Source of the DNA: Promethearchaeota archaeon
GTDB lineage: Archaea > Asgardarchaeota > Lokiarchaeia > Sigynarchaeales > SOKP01
Direction: 5' to 3'
NCBI GenBank assembly: GCA_030605085.1
Contig: JAUWBH010000049.1
Span: 1-33,126 of the forward strand
Length of the DNA stretch: 33,126 nt
The translations under genes and the position numbers were made by a program. Below the pieces are notes generated by a model, which worked only from the letters and a program-made list of their open reading frames with translations, did not search any database and was not told where the DNA came from. Every line of letters begins with the position of its first letter. Position 1 is the stretch's first letter. Below, piece by piece: positions 8,229 through 16,294 of this stretch.

Positions 8229-8519
8229 ATGGTAGAAAAATTAAAAATTGGATACCGAATCGTCGGTACAATAAAACGGGTAAAAGGACATTGCAACGCA
8301 GGTCATAAAAAAGGAGACCAGCTAGAACTAAGCGGACACAACACTGGAGGATTATGCGGGTTTTTTTATCACGACATTTTCCCTTACATTATTATGCTCC
8401 AATTTGGGGGATCGTTCCCATCCGAATGGGGTGGAGATCCGGATGTTGTCGAGCTGGAATGTATGGATAAATTTAACGCAGTTAGAATAGAACTAAGAAG
8501 GATAAAGGATAAAGAATAA
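8229..8519 (+). CDS. TIGR04076 family protein
   Basis: 96 residues. It matches the uncharacterised TIGR04076 pattern: IGYRIVGTIKRVKGHCNAGH, then KKGDQLELSG, LCGFFYHDIFPYIIMLQFGG, PSEWGGDPDVVELECMD and a final IELRRI. The family is short, widespread in archaea and bacteria and often found beside redox enzymes; its function is unknown. Cys22 and His26 and the Cys in the LCGFF segment are the conserved polar positions. AGAGGTAG at 8214-8221 is a good ribosome site before ATG 8229. It stands alone here, with a ferredoxin gene converging on it. Confidence 0.85.
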   Translation: MVEKLKIGYRIVGTIKRVKGHCNAGHKKGDQLELSGHNTGGLCGFFYHDIFPYIIMLQFGGSFPSEWGGDPDVVELECMDKFNAVRIELRRIKDKE

Positions 8520-8684
8520 GGATCTACTCAATAAATTAAACTCCTAAATTTAATAATTATCTATTTTTTTTAAAGAGCTTAATAAAAATTAATGAATTAT
8601 TTTAGAGAAATAAAAATTAGTTTCAAAAAGTATATAAAAATTAAAAAAAAAGCTAAATTTATAAAATCTAAGAGGAAATTAAGT

Positions 8685-8915
8685 TTAATCTTCAGTTATT
8701 GTGATAGCTTCCTCGGGGCATTGAGTTTCGCAAGCTCTACAGCCTACGCAGTCATCTCTCATATCGTCTATTATTTTTACTTTACCACCTTCGGGTTCTC
8801 CAAAGCACTCGCTTGGGCACACCTCGTAGCAAGTTCCGCATCTTGTACACATACTCGGTCGCTCGAGCTGATGTTCTGTACATGCGTCTTGGTCAATCTC
8901 GATTCCAAATGCCAT
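8685..8915 (-). CDS. 2[4Fe-4S] ferredoxin
   Basis: 76 residues. Cysteine spacing gives two clusters: Cys23, Cys26, Cys29, Cys33 (MCTRCGTCYEVCP) and Cys56, Cys59, Cys62, Cys66 (DDCVGCRACETQCP). Additional Cys12 and Cys37 are present. The remainder is acidic, typical of a soluble low-potential electron carrier. The start ATG at 8915 is preceded on its strand by GGAGTT. It converges on the TIGR04076 gene. Partner enzymes are not visible nearby. Confidence 0.93.
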   Translation of the reverse strand: MAFGIEIDQDACTEHQLERPSMCTRCGTCYEVCPSECFGEPEGGKVKIIDDMRDDCVGCRACETQCPEEAITITED

Positions 8916-9250
8916 TTTTTCTAACTCCTTTATTTTCTTATTCTTGATTTTTTTTTTAATATTATTTTCTAAAATTTATGTTTTGTTAATTTTCTAAATA
9001 TTGTAAAAAATATAAGTTTCATTTTTAACTATTATAAATCTAAAATGAGTATGTTAGCTTAGATTATAATCTCAAATTTTATTAAATAGTATTATTTAGA
9101 TTAGACATTAAAGAATTAATGTCTATACAGAAGATATAATTTTTGTTGAGAGAATGGATTTTATGAGAAGAAGAAATCTTATTTGGTCCAAGTTAATATT
9201 CTTTTTACTTATCTTTTAAAATAAAAAAAAATAAAAAAATTTAAAATTAT
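8916..9250. other. intergenic region between ferredoxin and membrane protein
   Basis: No gene seen. It contains the ferredoxin promoter and ribosome site next to 8915 and a perfect hairpin at 9102-9125. The remainder is A/T-rich without coding character. Confidence 0.5.
9102..9125. repeat. perfect 10-base inverted repeat (hairpin or operator)
   Basis: TAGACATTAA and TTAATGTCTA flank the loop AGAA. It lies downstream of the membrane protein gene and upstream of the ferredoxin gene, both on the reverse strand. It could terminate the former transcript or serve as a protein-binding site for the latter. There is no U-tract on the reverse strand directly after it, so a classical terminator is not certain. 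Confidence 0.5.
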
Positions 9251-9322
9251 TTAATCGCTTTCTGCGGCCTCTTCTGCTGCGAGCTCCTCTTCCAATTTTT
9301 CGATTAAAACATGAAATTTATT
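9251..9322 (-). pseudogene. in-frame acidic tail after the TAG of the membrane protein
   Basis: Twenty-three sense codons plus TAA, exactly in frame with the preceding gene: NKFHVLIEKLEEELAAEEAAESD. The third positions and GC-richer Ala/Glu codons look unlike the surrounding intergenic DNA, which supports a coding past. It is annotated separately because it lies beyond the first stop. Confidence 0.4.
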
Positions 9323-9625
9323 CTAAACTTCGAGTGGAACAGGCGCAGGAGTTGTAAGCATGCTATATCCGATCCAGATGGCAATTATAGAAATTAAGAT
9401 TATGAGAAGCCAGATTGGAGCTACAACGAACAGCCTCCAATCAAAAATATCAAATCCCAGTAACCCTGTCAAGAACGCAATTTGAAATCCGCTCTCATCG
9501 GAGCCTCCAAGTCTTGACTGCATAAACAAGTCTACAACAGAACCTAAAGTATAAACAACAGCAATAAAGACGCCGACAATCATAATACAGAGTCCAATTA
9601 TTTTATCTTTAGCTATGATCAACAC
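9323..9625 (-). CDS. small two-helix membrane protein, in-frame TAG before an acidic tail
   Basis: 100 residues to the first stop. Two hydrophobic segments are visible: IIGLCIMIVGVFIAVVYTLG (~8-29) and VVAPIWLLIILISIIAIWIG (~66-86), followed by YSMLTTPAPVPLEV. The stop is TAG (9325-9323). The same frame continues 24 more codons to a TAA at 9251-9253 with strongly coding-like content, LIEKLEEELAAEEAAESD. Either the ancestral protein had this acidic C-terminal tail and a point change created the TAG, or the TAG is read through. The family is not recognised. The upstream region carries a strong palindromic pair at 9715-9771 shared with the divergent kinase gene. Confidence 0.6.
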   Translation of the reverse strand: MLIIAKDKIIGLCIMIVGVFIAVVYTLGSVVDLFMQSRLGGSDESGFQIAFLTGLLGFDIFDWRLFVVAPIWLLIILISIIAIWIGYSMLTTPAPVPLEV

Positions 9626-9714
9626 CTTCCAAAATTTGGTTTAAAAATTTTACTTATTTTGTTATTGTTTTATCATTTTTTATATTGAGCATAAGGATAT
9701 GCTTAATATATGTT

Positions 9715-9771
9715 ATAAAACTGATCAATCAAATAAAAACCATTCGATTGGTGTTAACTGATCAGTTTTAT
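9715..9771. promoter_or_regulatory. paired palindromic operator between divergent genes
   Basis: ATAAAACTGATCA at 9715-9727 and its exact reverse complement TGATCAGTTTTAT at 9759-9771 form a 13-base inverted repeat. The right arm lies within the perfect 12-base palindrome AACTGATCAGTT (9756-9767); the left arm has the first nine bases of the same site. The two sites are about 38 bases apart. They lie between the divergent membrane protein gene (start 9625) and kinase gene (start 9851), as expected for a shared operator of a dimeric regulator. Confidence 0.55.
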
Positions 9772-9850
9772 TAAACTATTATTATGATTAATTATTAGAT
9801 AATTTAGAAGTGATATAGATCTAATTATTGTTTAGATTTAGTGTGGTCAA

Positions 9851-10810
9851 ATGTCTGGAGAAATTAATTATGTCTTAATTATTGATTCAAGTAACATGGA
9901 TCTTAATATCTATTCCGAGAGACTTCCAAAACTGGGAGAAACTGTATCAGGGGGCACATTCAAGCAATTTTTAGGGGGAAAGGGGGCCAATCAAGCAGTT
10001 GCGTCTGTAAGATCAGGATCAAAAACCATTTTCATAGGGAAAATTGGGAGGGATGCTTTTGGGGATCAAATAGTTTCTCAGTTAACAAAAGAAGGCATTG
10101 ATATTAGTTATATTGTCCGAGATTTGCAAGAAGCTAGTGGAGTTGCCTGTATCTTGATCGATAAAAATGGGGAAAATATGATTAGCGTGGCTCCTGGAGC
10201 TAATCTCAGGTTAACCCCTTCGGAAATTAGAAGTAAATCTGAAATTATTAAAAAAGCTAAATCATTAGTTGTGCAAATGGAGATTTCAATAGAAACAATT
10301 AAAGAAATATTTGATATAGCTTCCCAAGGGAATGTAATTAAAATTTTAAATCCAGCACCATTAAAGCCTATCCCCCTTGATGTTTTAAAAAATATAGATT
10401 TTATTATTCCTAATGAGGGGGAATTATTTCGATTACATTCTTTATTAAAATTCAAAGAGCTAACGGGAGAAAAAAAGGATAAAATTATACAAGCTTCAAG
10501 AGATATCGCCAATTTAGGTATAAAGTATGTAATTACAACTTTAGGAAGTAAGGGCTCTTTAATATATAATGGAGAAAATGACGATGTTTCAGAGGTTCTT
10601 GCGTTTAATGTGAACGCAATAGATACTGTAGGAGCTGGAGACTGTTTCAATGGGGTTTTAGCAAGTTATTTAAGTAAAAGTAAAGATATTGATGATGCCG
10701 TTAAATACGCCACAGCCGCCGCCTCTATTGCAGTAACTAGAAAAGGCGCTCAAGAATCGATGCCCTACGAAAAAGAGATTGAGGAGAGATACAACAATTT
10801 AAGTATTTAA
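9851..10810 (+). CDS. rbsK: ribokinase / PfkB family sugar kinase
   Basis: 319 residues, normal ribokinase length. Motifs in order: SSNMDL near the N-terminus, the first PfkB signature FLGGKGANQAVA (~40-51), GKIGRDAFG, NPAP (167-170), PNEGEL (187-192), the second signature DTVGAGDCFNG (258-268) with catalytic Asp264, and TRKGAQESMP near the end as in RbsK. The enzyme would phosphorylate ribose or another sugar or nucleoside with ATP. The next gene encodes a sugar-isomerase-like cupin 87 bases downstream. The exact substrate cannot be read from the sequence. Weak ribosome site; ATG 9851 fits the family start. Confidence 0.9.
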   Translation: MSGEINYVLIIDSSNMDLNIYSERLPKLGETVSGGTFKQFLGGKGANQAVASVRSGSKTIFIGKIGRDAFGDQIVSQLTKEGIDISYIVRDLQEASGVACILIDKNGENMISVAPGANLRLTPSEIRSKSEIIKKAKSLVVQMEISIETIKEIFDIASQGNVIKILNPAPLKPIPLDVLKNIDFIIPNEGELFRLHSLLKFKELTGEKKDKIIQASRDIANLGIKYVITTLGSKGSLIYNGENDDVSEVLAFNVNAIDTVGAGDCFNGVLASYLSKSKDIDDAVKYATAAASIAVTRKGAQESMPYEKEIEERYNNLSI

Positions 10811-10897
10811 TTGAATAAATTGCGATTCTTTTTAAAAACATTTTCAAATTATTATATTTTTGAATAATATAATATTATACTTTAAGATATTATCATT

Positions 10898-11569
10898 ATG
10901 AACGAGAAAATCCAACCCAAAAGAGGAACAGTATTGCGGAAAAACACCACTCAAGACTTGATCGTATCGTTAAATCGAGCGGTTCTCGATAACATTTTTA
11001 TTATTAACGGGTCTTCGTTCATTACTGAACACATTACTATTTCAGATATCATTATAAAACCAAACGATTTTTATATGATTATCAACAACGGGAAAAATGA
11101 AATTACCATAGAGTATAGTCAAGACATTTCAAATCATAAAATTATTTACGATCCCTATAAATTTGAAAACTCAAAAAAAGTCAATCTTGAGCCCGATGTA
11201 TTTATTAAAAAATATAATGTGCCCGATGGTTATATTGATACATTACCTAAATGGTACAGCTTCAAATTTACTTATCCCGATTATAATTTGATATTTATCA
11301 GACCGGAATTAGGAATTTCAATTCAAAATCATAAATATAGGAACGAATTTTGGAACATTTTGGAAGGTAAACCCATTATAATTAATGGAAACAATGTTCA
11401 TTATTTTGTTAAAAAAGGCACTAAGTTCCAAAACTTGATTAATATGTACCATTCAATTATTAACCCACATAAAGATCAAGATAAATTTATAGTTTTAAAA
11501 GAACGATGGAATGGTAAATTTGATGAAAATGATATAGAACGAGTATTCAATCCAAATAATTATGTATAA
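10898..11569 (+). CDS. mannose-6-phosphate isomerase type II-like cupin protein
   Basis: 223 residues. The C-terminal half resembles the cupin isomerase domain of AlgA/ManC-type enzymes: RPELGISIQNHKYRNEFWNI (135-154), equivalent to the family's PG..SLQ.H..R.E.W, then HSIINP and finally ERWNGKFDENDIERVFNP, equivalent to E.Q.G.Y..EDDI.R..D. Candidate metal ligands are His145, Glu150 and His185. The N-terminal ~120 residues are not the nucleotidyltransferase domain of bifunctional ManC and are not recognised. It lies in the same direction as the ribokinase, suggesting linked sugar metabolism. Whether it is catalytic is uncertain. Confidence 0.7.
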   Translation: MNEKIQPKRGTVLRKNTTQDLIVSLNRAVLDNIFIINGSSFITEHITISDIIIKPNDFYMIINNGKNEITIEYSQDISNHKIIYDPYKFENSKKVNLEPDVFIKKYNVPDGYIDTLPKWYSFKFTYPDYNLIFIRPELGISIQNHKYRNEFWNILEGKPIIINGNNVHYFVKKGTKFQNLINMYHSIINPHKDQDKFIVLKERWNGKFDENDIERVFNPNNYV

Positions 11570-11778
11570 AATAATGTTCAAACTATTCTGCAAGGGTTAA
11601 AATTCTCATTATTCTCTAAATCCTATTTAAGTTTTATGTTTTTTATATTTCTAATTGGTTGTAAATACGAAAAAACAGAAAAAATAAATTAAATAAATGA
11701 CTTAATTGACTAATGTAATAAATTCTGTCAAAAAATACACGATAAAAAAATAATCAGAACAAATAAATTGGTGTAAAA
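11570..11778 (+). promoter_or_regulatory. probable promoter region of the ribosomal protein cluster
   Basis: AT-rich spacer of about 210 bases before the first ribosomal gene. AAATAAATTAAATAAA around 11683-11698 is a plausible TATA region. GGTG at 11771-11774 is the ribosome site, just before ATG 11779. No remnant of uL2, which normally precedes uS19, was found here. Confidence 0.4.
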
Positions 11779-12285
11779 ATGGCTCCTAACGAAGAAATTG
11801 AAGAAGGAGAACAAGAAGATACTAAAGTAGAAGAAGATACTAAAGTAGAATCAGAAGAGTTAGATACAAAGGCCGAACTTGATCGATTACGGTTTCACTA
11901 CAGGAGATATACATTAGACGAGTTAAAAAAAATGAATATGGATCAATTTATTCAATTATTACCTGCCAGACCTAGACGCAGTTTGAAGAGAGGATTGCCA
12001 CCAAGACAGAGGAAACTTTTAGAACGGTTGAGAAGGGCATATCGAGCTAAAAAAAGAGGAAAGGATTTACTAACTCGCACTCACGTAAGGGACATGATTA
12101 TCTTTCCAGAAATGGTTGGGTTGAAAATTGGAATATATAACGGAATGAAATTTGAGACTGTAGAAATTCTACCCGATATGATTGGACATTATTTAGGTGA
12201 GTTTTCCTTGACTCGAAAAAGAATTTCGCATGGAAGTCCGGGAATAGGAGCTACAAGAAGTTCAAAATTTGTACCATTGAAATAA
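11779..12285 (+). CDS. rps19: 30S ribosomal protein uS19
   Basis: 168 residues. The archaeal uS19 core starts near residue 35 ([14 protein letters not shown]) and carries [28 protein letters not shown] and the ending [25 protein letters not shown]. It binds 16S rRNA in the head of the small subunit. The first ~34 residues are an acidic extension made by a perfect 18-base tandem duplication (11815-11850). It is the first gene of the cluster here; the usual upstream uL3, uL4, uL23 and uL2 are absent. uL22 follows after 28 bases. Confidence 0.96.
   Translation: MAPNEEIEEGEQEDTKVEEDTKVESEELDTKAELDRLRFHYRRYTLDELKKMNMDQFIQLLPARPRRSLKRGLPPRQRKLLERLRRAYRAKKRGKDLLTRTHVRDMIIFPEMVGLKIGIYNGMKFETVEILPDMIGHYLGEFSLTRKRISHGSPGIGATRSSKFVPLK
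11815..11850 (+). repeat. 18-base perfect tandem repeat inside uS19
   Basis: GAAGATACTAAAGTAGAA occurs twice back to back, encoding EDTKVE twice; a third degenerate copy may follow (ELDTKAE). It lengthens the acidic N-terminal tail of uS19 without touching the conserved core. Replication slippage is the likely origin. Confidence 0.8.
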
Positions 12286-12313
12286 TTTATAAAATAAACC
12301 GAGATGAAAATAA

Positions 12314-12793
12314 ATGCCTAATTGGAAGTATTCATTCGTTGAAGAACGATACGACATTGAGAGAATTGCGATGGCCTCTGGTAGAGATTTAAGGATAAAG
12401 CCAAAGCATGCCAGAGAAATATGCGCTGTACTGAAAGGTATGAAAGTAGATCAAGCAAAAATCTTCTTAGAGAACGTAATTAACATAAAACAATCTGTTC
12501 CTTTTAGGCGCCATAAAAAAAAACAAGCTCATAAAAAAGATTTAAAACAATTTAAATGGTATGCTGGTCGGTACCCGCAAAAGACTGCCGCAAGAATTTA
12601 CGAAATTCTTACTGCTGGAGAATCAAACGCCGAATACAAAGGCTTAGATATCGATTTATGTAGAATTATTCATGCAGCAGCGCAAAGGGGGAGAATAATT
12701 AAGAGATACATTGAGCGAGCACATGGTCGCGCAACAGCAAGAAATAAGCATTTAACTCATGTTGAAATCGTTTTATATGAGGTTCCTGGATGA
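12314..12793 (+). CDS. rpl22: 50S ribosomal protein uL22
   Basis: 159 residues, normal archaeal length. Recognised by RIKPKHAREICAVLKGMKV at the start of the domain, RYPQKTAARIYEIL, and the C-terminal hairpin region RIIKRYIERAHGRATARNKH with LTHVEIVL. It lines the peptide exit tunnel of the large subunit. ATG 12314 follows uS19 by 28 bases with GAGATGA upstream as the ribosome site. Part of the forward cluster ending at uL5. Confidence 0.96.
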   Translation: MPNWKYSFVEERYDIERIAMASGRDLRIKPKHAREICAVLKGMKVDQAKIFLENVINIKQSVPFRRHKKKQAHKKDLKQFKWYAGRYPQKTAARIYEILTAGESNAEYKGLDIDLCRIIHAAAQRGRIIKRYIERAHGRATARNKHLTHVEIVLYEVPG

Positions 12794-12852
12794 ATTATTA
12801 TTAAAAAGAATAAAATATATTAATGAAAAGGATGGATTAGAAAAAATGAAAG

Positions 12853-13650
12853 GTGATATGTTTACCACTCTCTAAGCACTTCATTGATCAAGGTATAAAG
12901 CTCATGCAAATAAACGAATATCTTAGATCTGAATTGGTTCGAGCGGGATTTGCAGGAATTGACCTACAGAATACTCCTCTCGGAACTAGAATCACGCTAA
13001 GGACATCTAGACCGGGTTTAGTTATTGGTAAGGGTGGTAAACGAATTCAAGAAATAACAGATGTGTTGAGGGATAGATTTGGATTAGAAATGCCTCAAAT
13101 CGAAGTGGAAGAGGTAGAACAACCAGACCTTGATGCACAAATAATGTCTGAAAGACTAGCCTATTCTCTTGATCGTGGTAGACACTATAGAAGGGCTGGT
13201 TATTATATATTACGGAAAATAATAGAAGCGGGTGCGAGAGGCTGTGAAATAATCATATCTGGTAAAGTCACCTCTCAGCGAGCAAGAACCCAAATTTTCC
13301 GCGCTGGAACTATGAAAAAGAGTGGATTACCCGCCCAAGAAGCAGTAGATAAAGGTGTTTCTCAGTGCATTCAAAAATCCGGAGTTCTTGGAATTGTTGT
13401 GAAAATTATGCGCGCAGGTTATAAGATGGGAGATGGAGTAAAGATTAAAGATGAAATTTTAGAACAAGTTCAAAAACAAAAAGAAGCAGAATTAGCTAAA
13501 CTAAAACCAAAAAAGTTATCAGAAGAAGATGTTGAGGAGGAAGAAATAATCGGACCAGTACCTGAGGAGCTTGATGAATTACTTGACGAAGTTGACGAAG
13601 ATGATATTAAAGAAATTCCAATAGAGCCTAATACAGAAGGAGATGAATAA
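12853..13650 (+). CDS. rps3: 30S ribosomal protein uS3
   Basis: 265 residues from a GTG start. The conserved N-terminal motif LSKHFIDQGIK requires a start upstream of the internal ATG at 12904; GTG 12853 is the only start codon in frame nearby, and an out-of-frame ATG at 12846 is a decoy. The KH domain has GLVIGKGGKRI (GKGG at 59-62); the C-terminal domain has ARGCEIIISGKV and AGTMKKSGLPAQEAVDKG. The last ~45 residues form an acidic archaeal tail. It binds mRNA at the entry channel. Confidence 0.95.
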   Translation: MICLPLSKHFIDQGIKLMQINEYLRSELVRAGFAGIDLQNTPLGTRITLRTSRPGLVIGKGGKRIQEITDVLRDRFGLEMPQIEVEEVEQPDLDAQIMSERLAYSLDRGRHYRRAGYYILRKIIEAGARGCEIIISGKVTSQRARTQIFRAGTMKKSGLPAQEAVDKGVSQCIQKSGVLGIVVKIMRAGYKMGDGVKIKDEILEQVQKQKEAELAKLKPKKLSEEDVEEEEIIGPVPEELDELLDEVDEDDIKEIPIEPNTEGDE

Positions 13651-13696
13651 ATTCAATAAATATCGGAAATTTTTAAAAATTAAAAATTGATGAAAT

Positions 13697-13924
13697 ATGA
13701 AGATTTTAAACGCCGCAAAAATCCGAGCAATGACGGAAAGGGAAAGACAAAGAAAATTAGTCGATTTAAGAGAGGAATTAATGTTACTCTATTCAATGCA
13801 AACTGGTGGGGGTTTATCTGACAATCCTGGAAAGCCGAAAATGTTAAGAAAGCAAATAGCAAGAATTCTTACAATTATGAACGAAGAAAAATGGGAAACC
13901 GAAGAATGGGTTGAGGAAGAATGA
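13697..13924 (+). CDS. rpl29: 50S ribosomal protein uL29
   Basis: 75 residues forming a helical hairpin: LNAAKIRAMTERERQRKLVDL, EELMLLYSMQTGGGLSDNPG and RKQIARILTIMNE, followed by an acidic end. It binds near the exit tunnel and helps dock SRP. Its stop overlaps the start of the RNase P gene by four bases (ATGA), so translation is coupled. In many archaea the initiation factor eIF1/SUI1 gene lies between these two; it is absent here. Confidence 0.94.
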   Translation: MKILNAAKIRAMTERERQRKLVDLREELMLLYSMQTGGGLSDNPGKPKMLRKQIARILTIMNEEKWETEEWVEEE

Positions 13925-14238
13925 AAATTAATCCAAAATATATAATTTATCACGATTTAATTGGATTATACGCCTACGCAAAACATATGTCAAAACTTTC
14001 AGACAGCAAGTTCTCGGATATAGGTATAGTTATTGATGAATCAAGAAACATGCTTATCACTGAAAAAAATAAAACAATAAAGAAATATATTAAAAAAGAT
14101 CACATCTTTAGGTTTAAACTTCCAAATGAAATGGAAAATGAGGAAAAATACATGTTGGAAGTTAGGGGATCCAAAATTGTGGGTCGTCCTGATATTAGGT
14201 TAAGAAATTTAAAGAGAAAAAGATGGTTTAAAAAATAA
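13921..14238 (+). CDS. rnp1: RNase P protein component 1 (Rpp29/Pop4)
   Basis: 105 residues. Rpp29 features are YIIYHDLIGLYAYAKHMSKL, DIGIVIDESRNMLITE (Sm-like barrel strands) and GSKIVGRPDIRLRN near the end, equivalent to the family's G..L.GRPe.Rl. It is a subunit of the tRNA 5'-processing ribonucleoprotein. Its position between uL29 and uS17 is the standard archaeal one. ATG overlaps the uL29 stop. Confidence 0.93.
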   Translation: MKINPKYIIYHDLIGLYAYAKHMSKLSDSKFSDIGIVIDESRNMLITEKNKTIKKYIKKDHIFRFKLPNEMENEEKYMLEVRGSKIVGRPDIRLRNLKRKRWFKK

Positions 14239-14254
14239 TATGAATTGATTTAAA

Positions 14255-14608
14255 ATGAGTAGTCGAAATATAGGAATTCCGGGTGTAAAACCCCCCAAAG
14301 GAAAGGAATGTAGCGACAAATTTTGTCCGTTTCATGGAACAACAAGAATAAGAGGAAAAATTACTCAAGGAGTTGTAGTAAGCAAAAAATTGAGGAATTC
14401 CGTCATTATAAGAAGAGATTATGTACAATTTATTAAAAAATTTCAAAGATATGAACGACGAAATACTCGGATTTCGGTTCATTTACCCGAATGTTTATGG
14501 TACGAGATTGAAGTGGGAGATTTGGTCAGAGTAGGTGAATCTCGAAAAATATCAAAAACAAAGTCCTTTATAGTGTTAGACAAAATTGAAGCCAAAGGAG
14601 TGAGCTAA
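14255..14608 (+). CDS. rps17: 30S ribosomal protein uS17
   Basis: 117 residues. The archaeal N-terminal motif reads PPKGKECSDKFCPFHGTTRI, with a Cys pair that may bind zinc. It is followed by the OB-fold RGKITQGVVVSKKLRNSVII, RRDYVQFIKKFQRYERR and the ISVHLPECLWYEIEVGDLVR region. A 16S rRNA-binding protein of the small subunit body. It follows rnp1 by 16 bases and is separated from uL14 by a single base. Confidence 0.95.
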   Translation: MSSRNIGIPGVKPPKGKECSDKFCPFHGTTRIRGKITQGVVVSKKLRNSVIIRRDYVQFIKKFQRYERRNTRISVHLPECLWYEIEVGDLVRVGESRKISKTKSFIVLDKIEAKGVS

Positions 14609-14609
14609 A

Positions 14610-15035
14610 ATGGGAACAAGACGTAAAACTGTACGAAAAAGGATGTCAAAACCTCGAACTAGTTATGGTTTATGCAATGGTTCAAAAATTCTAATTACAG
14701 ATAATTCTGGAGCGAAAATTGCACAAATTATTAATGTGGATCGCAGTAAAACTCGCTTAAGAAGATTGCCAAAAGCAACAGTTGGGAGCGTTTGTACGGT
14801 CACGATCAAAAAGGGGAAACCTGAGCTTCGTGGCAATATTTTAAAAGCAGTCATTGTTCGGCAAAAAATGATATACAGGAGAGTAGATGGAACAAGATTG
14901 GCCTTCGAAGATAACGCTGGAGTAATTATCTCAAAAGAAGGAGATCCAAAAGGCACTGAAATTAGAGGTCCTATTGCTCGTGAAGCTGCAGAATTGTTCC
15001 CTCGGCTTGCGTCAATTTCGTCATTGATTGTATAA
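14610..15035 (+). CDS. rpl14: 50S ribosomal protein uL14
   Basis: 141 residues. Diagnostic stretches are CNGSKILITDNSGAKIAQII, ATVGSVCTVTIKKGKPELRG, KAVIVRQKMIYRRVDGTRLAF, EDNAGVIISKEGDPKGTEIRG and PIAREAAELFPRLASIS. It contacts 16S rRNA at an intersubunit bridge. A ribosome site (GGAGTGA) lies at the end of the uS17 gene just before ATG 14610. Confidence 0.97.
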   Translation: MGTRRKTVRKRMSKPRTSYGLCNGSKILITDNSGAKIAQIINVDRSKTRLRRLPKATVGSVCTVTIKKGKPELRGNILKAVIVRQKMIYRRVDGTRLAFEDNAGVIISKEGDPKGTEIRGPIAREAAELFPRLASISSLIV

Positions 15036-15069
15036 TATAATAAAATAAAATAAATATGGATAAAGAAGC

Positions 15070-15507
15070 ATGAAAGTTAAGTCTAAACAACCAAGAAAGC
15101 AAAGAAAAGCTCTTTACAAATATAAAAATCATCAGAGATCTAAGCTATTGTCGTGTAGATTAGCCGACTTTCTTCAAGAAGATTATGGAATCAAGAGATT
15201 GCCTCTTCGCGTAGGGGATAGCGTCTCTGTGTGTTCTGGAGAGTTCAGAGACTTCGAAGGAGAAATTTTGGAAATAACAAAAGATTTGAGAGTAAAAGTG
15301 AAAGAATGCGTCTTTGAGAAAGCCGATGGTACCCAATTTCATCCTACGATTCATGTTTCTAATTTGATAATAACTAAGTTTAGGAAAGAGGGGAAACGCA
15401 TGGATGCATGGCGCGCAAGCATGATTGAAAAGAAATCTGGGTTTACATTTATAGGAGGCGAGCTAGTAGCTCCTAAAAAATATAAAGAGGAAATGGAGGA
15501 GGATTAA
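15070..15507 (+). CDS. rpl24: 50S ribosomal protein uL24
   Basis: 145 residues. The start is SKQPRKQRKALYKYKNHQRS, followed by LPLRVGDSVSVCSGEFRDFEG (KOW motif) and the conserved THVSNLIITKF-like segment, here IHVSNLIITKF. The end is charged. An assembly initiator of the large subunit. Its stop TAA is followed immediately by the ATG of eS4, with no spacer. The eS4 ribosome site (GGAGGA) lies inside the end of this gene. Confidence 0.95.
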   Translation: MKVKSKQPRKQRKALYKYKNHQRSKLLSCRLADFLQEDYGIKRLPLRVGDSVSVCSGEFRDFEGEILEITKDLRVKVKECVFEKADGTQFHPTIHVSNLIITKFRKEGKRMDAWRASMIEKKSGFTFIGGELVAPKKYKEEMEED

Positions 15508-16257
15508 ATGACTCGACACGGAAATGTAAAAACACTTAAACGATTGAACACGCCAAAAATTTTACAAATAAAAAGAAAGCACGGGAAATTTTTCGTAAAA
15601 CCTTCACCTGGTCCTCATCCAAGTAGATTTTGCTTGCCACTCTTACATATAGTAAGAGACTTGCTAAAATTTGCCGATAATCACAGAGAGGCAAAAAAGC
15701 TCATAGGTCTGGGCCAATTTAAGGTTGATGGAAAAATTGTTAGAGATAAAAACCTTCCCGTTGGTTTAATGGATGTGTTAAGCATTGAAAAGATAAACAA
15801 ACATTATCGAATACTTCCAGATTCTCATCATGGTTTGATTTTACACGAAATCCCTGAAAAAGAAAGTACATTTAAATTATGTAGAATTAATCAGAAAACC
15901 ACCGTCAAAGGTGGTCATATTCAGCTTAATTTACACGACGGAAGAAATGTTTTAATAAAAGTCCAAGACCCAAGAAATCCAAAAGAAGATGTTTATAAAC
16001 ATATGAGCGTTTTAAAAATTAGCGTTCCTGAACAGGAAATTCTTAAGTACCTTCAATTTAAAGTAGGGTCTCTAGCAATAATATTGTCCGGTAAAAATAT
16101 CGGGCAAGTAGGAACCATTAAAACTATATCAAAACGATTTGGTCCAAAGGCAAGTACCGTATCAATTGAGCATAATGGCGAACATACGGAGACGCTGTAC
16201 GATTATACATTTGTCATAGGAGAAGATCAATACGAAATTAATTTACCCATACCATAA
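15508..16257 (+). CDS. rps4e: 30S ribosomal protein eS4
   Basis: 249 residues. An archaeal/eukaryotic-only family. Features are KRLNTPKILQIKRKHGKFFV, PGPHPSRFCLPLLHIVRDLL, the S4-like RNA-binding region IGLGQFKVDGKIVRDKNLP, GLMDVLSIEKINKHYRILPD and a KOW segment GKNIGQVGTIKTISKRFG. It has normal length and position after uL24. Spacer to uL5 is 37 bases. Confidence 0.96.
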   Translation: MTRHGNVKTLKRLNTPKILQIKRKHGKFFVKPSPGPHPSRFCLPLLHIVRDLLKFADNHREAKKLIGLGQFKVDGKIVRDKNLPVGLMDVLSIEKINKHYRILPDSHHGLILHEIPEKESTFKLCRINQKTTVKGGHIQLNLHDGRNVLIKVQDPRNPKEDVYKHMSVLKISVPEQEILKYLQFKVGSLAIILSGKNIGQVGTIKTISKRFGPKASTVSIEHNGEHTETLYDYTFVIGEDQYEINLPIP

Positions 16258-16294
16258 ATAATTAAAAATTACAAAATAATGAATGAGATTTTAG

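Noticed and set aside
8592..8924. 110-codon forward open frame over the ferredoxin gene
   Set aside because: It is the antisense shadow of the clearly recognised ferredoxin on the reverse strand.
10108..10650. 180-codon reverse-strand open frame over the ribokinase gene
   Set aside because: Antisense shadow; the forward protein has both PfkB signatures.
14228..14482. 84-codon reverse-strand open frame over uS17
   Set aside because: Antisense shadow of uS17.
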